The translations under genes were made by a program, and so were the position numbers. From CAG-411 sp963643465 (GTDB lineage Bacteria > Bacillota > Clostridia > Lachnospirales > Lachnospiraceae): a DNA stretch of 64,000 nt. Below, piece after piece: positions 59,201 through 64,000 of this stretch (positions are counted from its first letter, which is position 1; each line of letters begins with the position of its first letter). The notes beneath the pieces are model-generated. The model saw only the letters and a list, made by a program, of their open reading frames with translations. It searched no databases and was not told the DNA's origin. The stretch is taken from NCBI GenBank assembly GCA_963643465.1, contig CAVIJT010000001.1:372001-436000 (forward strand). The letters are read 5' to 3'.

Positions 59201-60179
59201 CTTCTCCATCCTCACACCATTTTCCATATTTATACTTTTCATATACAAGGGGATGCCCTATGATTGAAGTACTGGCCATAACACTCCAGCATCCAACTGG
59301 CGCTCCACCGGCACTCGTATAATGGTATAAATCCGGATAGCCTAAGGAATGCATAAATTCATGGGTAACAGTTTTTGTGATATCCTTCTTATACGTATTA
59401 TATGTAATCAAATTATATACATTGCTTTTTCCATTTACTGTAATAATTGATTTATGGGACCAGAGCAATTCTTTCGAAGTTTCACAATTGGGAACCAAAA
59501 ATACCAGATTGTATGGTTCATCTTCAATTCCCAACTGCTCTAAGAAATCCTCACCCATAAATGCAATTGCATTGTTTAATAAGTCTAGTCTTCTACTGTA
59601 CATCTCTGATGCTGTGTAACCTTCCGGGTTACTGGCTGTCTGCTTCAAATAGTAGGAACTAGGATGTTCGTCAACATAGCATTTTGGTGATCCATCTGAG
59701 TTTTGCGGCCATGCATGGGTGTTTACTTCTACTTGTCCCCAAGAGTATTCATCTATGTATGATTTCAGGCTGGGTTCTGCCCCATCAAACATGCTCATGA
59801 TGTAATCGTAGCCACCACGCTCCTCATAAATACTTTCGCCTTGATTAGAGAAGCTAATAAAAACAACTACTGCATTGACTACCTGTTTTTCTAACGGTGC
59901 ATTTTCTTCCATTAATGTTGTTGTGGACCTGTTTTCTTCCCAAGTATCAAATACCGTAAGGTCATCTTCATCTAAAACACAGCCTTCTTGCCAATCACAT
60001 TCAAATCCCTCTACATCTTCTGAACTTTCTTCTTCACTGACTGTGTTCTGTTCTTGAGTTGCTAAATTTTCCTGTTGTGTTGTCTCGGCATAGGTGAGAG
60101 TTGTTGGTACAATGGTGGATATCACCATCGCTATTGCACACACCCATGCTAGGAAACGCTTTTGTTTTCTTTTTTCCAT
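56248..60179 (-). pseudogene. Secreted M6 metalloprotease with CBM25 and LRR_5 modules, frameshifted
   Basis: Two overlapping frames make one ~1,300-residue protein. First (60179 to ~58195): signal peptide (KRFLAWVCAIAMVISTIVPT), M6/InhA-like protease with THEFMHSLGYPDLYHY zinc site, Ig-like modules, ending ..GKLHYPIGGDIP. Second (~58195 to 56248): CBM25-like module (AYVFYKKSAWSQAYIHYKVG), Ig-like repeats, second CBM25 (KAVIYYANSSWSKAYIYYQI), a Pro/Thr repeat linker, BspA-like LRR_5 repeats. A single missing base near 58195 (after GATATACC) separates them. If real, only the protease half is made; a sequencing error is possible. Confidence 0.85.
56800..57110. repeat. Pro/Thr-Ala/Thr coding tandem repeat
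   Basis: Degenerate 6- to 18-base repeats (GTTGGTGTT, GCTGTTTCTGTCGGC and variants) coding PTPTPTVTATSTPTATATPT-type linker between the second CBM25 module and the LRR_5 end. Confidence 0.85.
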
Positions 60180-60314
60180 AAATAGCACCTCCTAATTTTG
60201 TTGCTCGTTATTTTTATATATTTTACCATATTTTCTTTTATTTTTCACCAAAATTTGGAAGTTGAATAATAGAAAACTGGAACCTTCCAGCAAGTTCTCT
60301 ATTTGGGCAAAAAA

Positions 60315-60974
60315 TTATAAATATTTACTTGCTTCTTTAACACTCAATTTATCCATTTCTTTTTTATGTATTTCTACAAAATTTCTTACCCACTGCGGAT
60401 TGGTCTTTGAATAATCTCGTAAGCTCCATCCTATAGCCTTATTAATAAAAAACTCTGAACTTCCAAAATTATTAATCAATATTTTTTCTAATAGTTCTGC
60501 ATTTGTTTTATCTTTTCTACAAAGTTGATGATCAATAGCAATTCTGCGTATCCAAAAATCTTCATCTTTCGACCATTCTAACATTAAATCATTTATTCTA
60601 TCATCAATAAATGCAATGTTTCCTACTATCCTATCAAACCCGTCTATGGTATCCCACCATTGCTTTGATTTAATATACTTCTTAATCCTAGGTACATCAT
60701 CATATGTTAGAAATTTTTGCATTGCTACTAAATAATCCATAACAAAATATTGAAATTCTCTATATTCATCTTCATAACATTTGTCCAATAACTCCCAATC
60801 CACGACCCTCTTTTTTTTCTCATCTTTTAAAAAATCTTTGTAAACAGCTTTTCGCTTTGGCGTAGCTAACCCATAAAACGGAAACAAATTTCTCATATAC
60901 GCAGCCATTTTAACTGCATTTTCTTCATCCCTATTTTTCTCAAACTCTTCTTTTATGTCCATATATATATCCAT
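60315..60974 (-). CDS. DNA alkylation repair protein (AlkD-like)
   Basis: 219 residues of HEAT-like helices: MRNLFPFYGLATPKRKAVYK, KQWWDTIDGFDRIVGNIAFI, WIRRIAIDHQLCRKDKTNAE, FFINKAIGWSLRDYSKTNPQ. The WWDT, FWIRR and GWSLRDY blocks are those of AlkD-type glycosylases that remove bulky alkylated bases. Downstream of the PadR regulator on the same strand (66 bases), so probably under its control. Confidence 0.93.
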   Translation of the reverse strand: MDIYMDIKEEFEKNRDEENAVKMAAYMRNLFPFYGLATPKRKAVYKDFLKDEKKKRVVDWELLDKCYEDEYREFQYFVMDYLVAMQKFLTYDDVPRIKKYIKSKQWWDTIDGFDRIVGNIAFIDDRINDLMLEWSKDEDFWIRRIAIDHQLCRKDKTNAELLEKILINNFGSSEFFINKAIGWSLRDYSKTNPQWVRNFVEIHKKEMDKLSVKEASKYL

Positions 60975-61039
60975 ATCTAATTTCTCCCATTCAAATATTT
61001 CTTTATAATTTTAACTTTCATCACCGTTCTGCTTTTCCA

Positions 61040-61585
61040 TCATTTTCCTATATTACTACTTTTTAACGATTGCCTCAGTGAGACAATCCATTCCTCAATA
61101 GCTTGCACCAACATAAATTGCTGATGTAAAACAGCCATACCCGTTACAGGAATATTGGAAGCATTTTCTTTCATCTTTATGTTCTCATTAATATTTATTT
61201 TCATAATTTCTAAGTTTTCTTCAATATATCTAATACATTCTTCTTGTCTTTCTTTAGACATACTTTCCAGATTAACAATAACAGCATTAAAATCCAAAAA
61301 TATATTGATTGGTTTACTAGAAATCTCAAGCATAAGTTTTTCAAATTCTTGGTTACCCACATCTGTTAATGAATAAACTGCCTTTGCTGGCATTTTTCCC
61401 TCCTTTTCAACACGGCTAGAAATCAATCCTTTTTCTTCTAACTGTATAACCTTCTTGTATATAGATGGTGTACTAATTCTTACCCACCTTGAAATATTTC
61501 GATATTCTACTTGCTTTTGAATATCATATGCACTTAAAGACTCCTGTTTTAGCATTCCTAATACAATCAAATCAATAGTTGTCAT
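61040..61585 (-). CDS. PadR-family transcriptional regulator
   Basis: 181 residues. Winged HTH (LIVLGMLKQESLSAYDIQKQ, RISTPSIYKKVIQLEEKGLI, KAVYSLTDVGNQEFEKLM) and a C-terminal dimerisation helix bundle (Vir_act_alpha_C-like). A perfect dyad covers its own -10 box, so it is likely self-repressed; the AlkD gene follows. Confidence 0.92.
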   Translation of the reverse strand: MTTIDLIVLGMLKQESLSAYDIQKQVEYRNISRWVRISTPSIYKKVIQLEEKGLISSRVEKEGKMPAKAVYSLTDVGNQEFEKLMLEISSKPINIFLDFNAVIVNLESMSKERQEECIRYIEENLEIMKININENIKMKENASNIPVTGMAVLHQQFMLVQAIEEWIVSLRQSLKSSNIGK

Positions 61586-61613
61586 ATAAATTTCCTCCTA
61601 TGCACTCGTTAAA

Positions 61614-61653
61614 TACTATAATTTATAGTAGTGTAATTTATACCAACTGTCAA
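61614..61653 (-). promoter_or_regulatory. padR promoter and operator
   Basis: -35 TTGACA (61648-61653), 17-base spacer, -10 TACTAT (61625-61630). The 17-mer palindrome TACTATAA-T-TTATAGTA (61614-61630) overlaps the -10. Confidence 0.75.
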
Positions 61654-61677
61654 GTAAAATGAACTACAAAGCCCAAA

Positions 61678-61715
61678 AGAGCAGTTATAAATCTTTTATG
61701 ATCTATAACTGCTCT
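61678..61715. terminator. Bidirectional-looking terminator after the GNAT gene
   Basis: AGAGCAGTTATAGATCATAA / TTTATAACTGCTCT stem followed by TTTGGGC on the minus strand. Confidence 0.75.
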
Positions 61716-61762
61716 AACTTTGTTGTGCTTTGTTCGTCTACTTCAAATTTAAAAACTAGAAT

Positions 61763-62209
61763 TTATCTTTCTAAAGACATATATAAAAGAGGATATGGAT
61801 TTCCCTGTTCATCGTTATCTGTTCTCTTATATCCCTTAAATCCCAAGTGCTCATAAAATCCTTTGGCTTGGGGATTTTGCTCATTTACAGTTAATTGTTT
61901 TACTCCATATTTCTTAATCCCCAAACTAAGCAAGACTTTCCCTAATCCTTTTCCTCTTTGTTCAGGAGTGATAAATAGCATTTCCAATACTTCATCCTCA
62001 ATGCCCATAAACGCTACTGAATGTCCCTCTTCATCATTTGCAATTATCAAATGAGCAACCCTGTTCAATGCTTCCGGAACATACTTTTTAATATTTTCAA
62101 TTTCAGCATCCGATAAAAACAGATGAGTTTCTCGCACAGACTTTTCCCATACCATTAGTAGTTGCTGAATCAAATCTTGCGTTCTTTTGTTAGTTTCAAT
62201 GATATTCAT
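61763..62209 (-). CDS. GNAT-family N-acetyltransferase
   Basis: 148 residues from ATG at 62209 (AGAGGTG six bases before). AcCoA-binding motif A LFITPEQRGKGLGKVLLSLG (Q/RxxGxG/A) and the C-terminal NPQAKGFYEHLGFKGYKRT. Similar to PhnO/YjaB-type small acetyltransferases. Substrate unknown. Single-gene transcript. Confidence 0.92.
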   Translation of the reverse strand: MNIIETNKRTQDLIQQLLMVWEKSVRETHLFLSDAEIENIKKYVPEALNRVAHLIIANDEEGHSVAFMGIEDEVLEMLFITPEQRGKGLGKVLLSLGIKKYGVKQLTVNEQNPQAKGFYEHLGFKGYKRTDNDEQGNPYPLLYMSLER

Positions 62210-62294
62210 ATTCACCTCTACAACTTCAAATTTTCCAGTTCAAAAAACTGAAAGTTTCGAGTCAATAAGTATCCGATACACTAATCCCCATTCA

Positions 62295-62753
62295 TTACTG
62301 AGATATTAAGAAAAGCATTTTCAAATCAATATTTTCACAATCAAATCCAACAATTTTCAATCTGTTCTGTCCACTTGACATGGAAATTGTCTTTGTTACA
62401 TATCCATCAGTAGAAGTCTCAGGCGTGCATTCAATTACTGTTGTAACATTACCATCTTTATCAATATGCACAACTTTGGCTTGCCCTTTCGTAAGGATAA
62501 ATGAAACTTCAATTTCGACACTTTGGTTTTCTTCCAAAGTATCTGTCCATAGCGTCTGTCGCCCATCAAACTTCGAAACGACAAGCGAATATCCTCCGTC
62601 AATCGAATTAAAAACCGAATTTTCCTTGGCATATCGGTCTTCGATTTTTGCTATTTTTTCTACGGAATTGTATTCATTTTCTGCGAACCCATTACTACAT
62701 CCAGTCATAAGCAAGCATAATAGCATAGTCAATAAAATACCGCACTTTTTCAT
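62295..62753 (-). CDS. Small lipoprotein
   Basis: 152 residues; signal MKKCGILLTMLLCLLMTGCS with lipobox MTGC. Mature part beta-rich: IDGGYSLVVSKFDGRQTLWT, VEIEVSFILTKGQAKVVHID, DGYVTKTISMSSGQNRLKIV. Looks like a single beta-sandwich. Function unknown; typical of Clostridia surface lipoproteins. Confidence 0.72.
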   Translation of the reverse strand: MKKCGILLTMLLCLLMTGCSNGFAENEYNSVEKIAKIEDRYAKENSVFNSIDGGYSLVVSKFDGRQTLWTDTLEENQSVEIEVSFILTKGQAKVVHIDKDGNVTTVIECTPETSTDGYVTKTISMSSGQNRLKIVGFDCENIDLKMLFLISQ

Positions 62754-62805
62754 ATCTTAATTCTCCTCACAAATTGGAATTTGTCATGTTTTCTTATGTA
62801 GAAAA

Positions 62806-63651
62806 TTATAATTTAGGCGTGTTCTTTACTATTTCTTCACAAATGTCATCCCACTCCTTATGATCGCTTCCATATATTGTTTCTTTGGTTATATTCAATG
62901 ACGCCAAATGTTGCAGTATATCATCAACCTTAGCAGGATTAATCTTAATTGTTATCCCAAATGGTTCTCCATCTACATCTGTTTGAATCCATGGATGATT
63001 TAATGGTTGTCTTGTATCCATCAATGTAAATACCCCTGATTGTCTAGAGATTCTATACGATATATCATAATTACTTTTTACCGCCAACGGTATCCATGAA
63101 AACGGAGTATTATTAACATCAGTAAACCATTCATCAAAAATAGAATCTGATAATTCATCAATATTTAATGGTTCACATATAGACGACTTATTTTTAGTTA
63201 TTATGGAATTCTCATTTAGTTTTGCTGGTTTCAAAATAAATACTACTGGAAAAACATCCTTTTCATATTTGAAATCATATAACGCAAAGAAAAGACCTAC
63301 TAATGGGTCTGTCGACCAATCTAGTGCTGGTGTTTTTAACCTATAATGCTGTCCTAAAAACATTAAATGAAATTTATTATATGTATTAGGAATACTACCA
63401 CCCAGTTTTTTTTTGAATTCATCTAATTCTAACATAAAGTTTGGTATATTCTTATATTTTAATGTGGTAATTTCACCTGATCCTAATGTTGGAATATCTA
63501 GTTTTTTCTCACGATTTAGTGTAGTATCTAGTTTCCACCTGTTGTCCCGCTGTCCTCTATACCACAATTCCATTTTTGCATTTTTTCGATAATTATGTAT
63601 AAAGTCAATATACTCATTTAACGAGCTTACCTCTTTCACAATTTCATACAT
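62806..63651 (-). CDS. FRG-domain protein
   Basis: 281 residues. The FRG signature is clear: WYRGQRDNRWKLDTTLNRE near residue 30, then MFLGQHYRLKTPALDWSTDP and LVGLFFALYDF. The rest (FVILKPAKLNENSIITKNKS) supports the FRG fold (PF08867). These proteins are common in phages, mobile elements and defence loci; activity unproven. Stand-alone gene beside a broken methyltransferase gene. Confidence 0.85.
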   Translation of the reverse strand: MYEIVKEVSSLNEYIDFIHNYRKNAKMELWYRGQRDNRWKLDTTLNREKKLDIPTLGSGEITTLKYKNIPNFMLELDEFKKKLGGSIPNTYNKFHLMFLGQHYRLKTPALDWSTDPLVGLFFALYDFKYEKDVFPVVFILKPAKLNENSIITKNKSSICEPLNIDELSDSIFDEWFTDVNNTPFSWIPLAVKSNYDISYRISRQSGVFTLMDTRQPLNHPWIQTDVDGEPFGITIKINPAKVDDILQHLASLNITKETIYGSDHKEWDDICEEIVKNTPKL

Positions 63652-63758
63652 ATTTTATTAACTCCTCTCTTATAAATCTTATTTTTCTCTTTTTAACACT
63701 AAAAGCAGGAATTTTCGCCCCTACAAATTCAAAATTGTCGCTCCAACAAACTAAAACT

Positions 63759-64000
63759 TTACTTCTTTTTCAATTCAGCAATTGCAGCATAATGTAAAAC
63801 ATCAAACTCTTCTGATGCAATATTATCTAACAACACCTTGTGCGCTCTTCCCAACTTGCAATTTCATCTTCTGCAAGAGATGCACCCACACCACGACAAG
63901 CCTTCATTCTTCCATTCCAGCTTTCCCTAGTAAAATGTACATTTAACTTATATTCCTCGTGATATGCTAACTCAAACTTGTCATTGTAGCACTTTGGAAT
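63759..64000 (-). pseudogene. SAM-dependent methyltransferase 3' part with frameshift (cut by window edge)
   Basis: Frame from the edge: KCYNDKFELAYHEEYKLNVH, FTRESWNGRMKACRGVGASL, AEDEIASWEE then stop at 63827. The next frame resumes HKVLLDNIASEEFDVLHYAA, IAELKKK, stop 63759. The FTRESWNGRMKACRGVGASL block is the C-terminal end of class I methyltransferases of Clostridia. An extra GC (GAGCGCAC instead of GAGCAC) explains the shift. The 5' end is outside the window. Confidence 0.7.

Noticed and set aside
1..64000. tRNA, rRNA or riboswitch genes
   Set aside because: None was recognised by eye on either strand; a covariance-model scan would be needed to be sure.

Overview
The window looks like a low-GC gut Firmicute, most likely a Lachnospiraceae-type Clostridia. 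The basis is the gene families: PcfB/PcfC/Maff2 conjugation genes, TnpV/TnpW/TTRAP-type mobilizable elements with large serine recombinases, an M6 protease joined to CBM25 and LRR_5 modules, and strong AGGAGG ribosome sites. No rRNA, tRNA or CRISPR was seen. Nearly all genes lie on the minus strand.

Layout. (1) 1-4.3 kb: mobilization end of an integrative conjugative element (ICE): relaxase (cut by the window edge), MobC, a probable oriT, a BlaI/M56-peptidase regulatory pair with a textbook operator-promoter, and a Maff2-type small membrane protein. (2) 4.3-30.4 kb: the ICE coupling-protein gene pcfC (virD4) is in three pieces because two related integrative mobilizable elements (IMEs) sit inside it in the same orientation. 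Element B (about 5168-15389, 10.2 kb) carries an XRE/C5-methyltransferase/endonuclease cassette. Element A (about 15820-29818, 14.0 kb) carries a two-component system, an ABC exporter and two small exported proteins. Both share one chassis: serine recombinase, TnpV, TTRAP, a small conserved protein, [cargo], DUF3847-type protein, a 249-bp invariant non-coding block, MobA/L relaxase, CHC2 primase, VapE-type ATPase, an iteron-like repeat field, and TnpW. (3) 30.4-41.3 kb: ICE maintenance module (PcfB, RepA_N initiator with internal iterons, ParB, ParA, small genes) interrupted by a Septu-like ATPase/HNH pair and followed by a Panacea toxin-antitoxin pair and a truncated Tn916-type integrase. (4) 41.3-43.5 kb: remnants (broken Abi gene, PIN/NYN protein, fragment of a conjugation protein). 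(5) 43.5-64 kb: chromosome-like region with cardiolipin synthase, acyltransferase, racemase, aldo-keto reductase/MerR, a two-component system flanked by paralogous small membrane proteins (a partly duplicated locus), a frameshifted secreted M6 protease, AlkD/PadR, GNAT, an FRG-domain protein and a broken methyltransferase.

Most notable: the two IMEs have diverged in concert at a field of short repeats (GTTGTC in B, GTTGCC in A) beside primase/VapE, which looks like a replication origin that changed specificity. A perfect 23-bp tandem array runs through all three codon phases inside repA, indicating selection on DNA rather than protein. A 249-bp block upstream of mobA is identical in both elements although neighbouring coding sequence has diverged. 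The coupling-protein gene was hit twice, so the ICE probably cannot transfer itself until both IMEs leave. A Panacea antitoxin is paired with an unfamiliar, possibly GNAT-like partner whose best ribosome site points to an ATT start.

All homology calls are from memory of families; no search was run.
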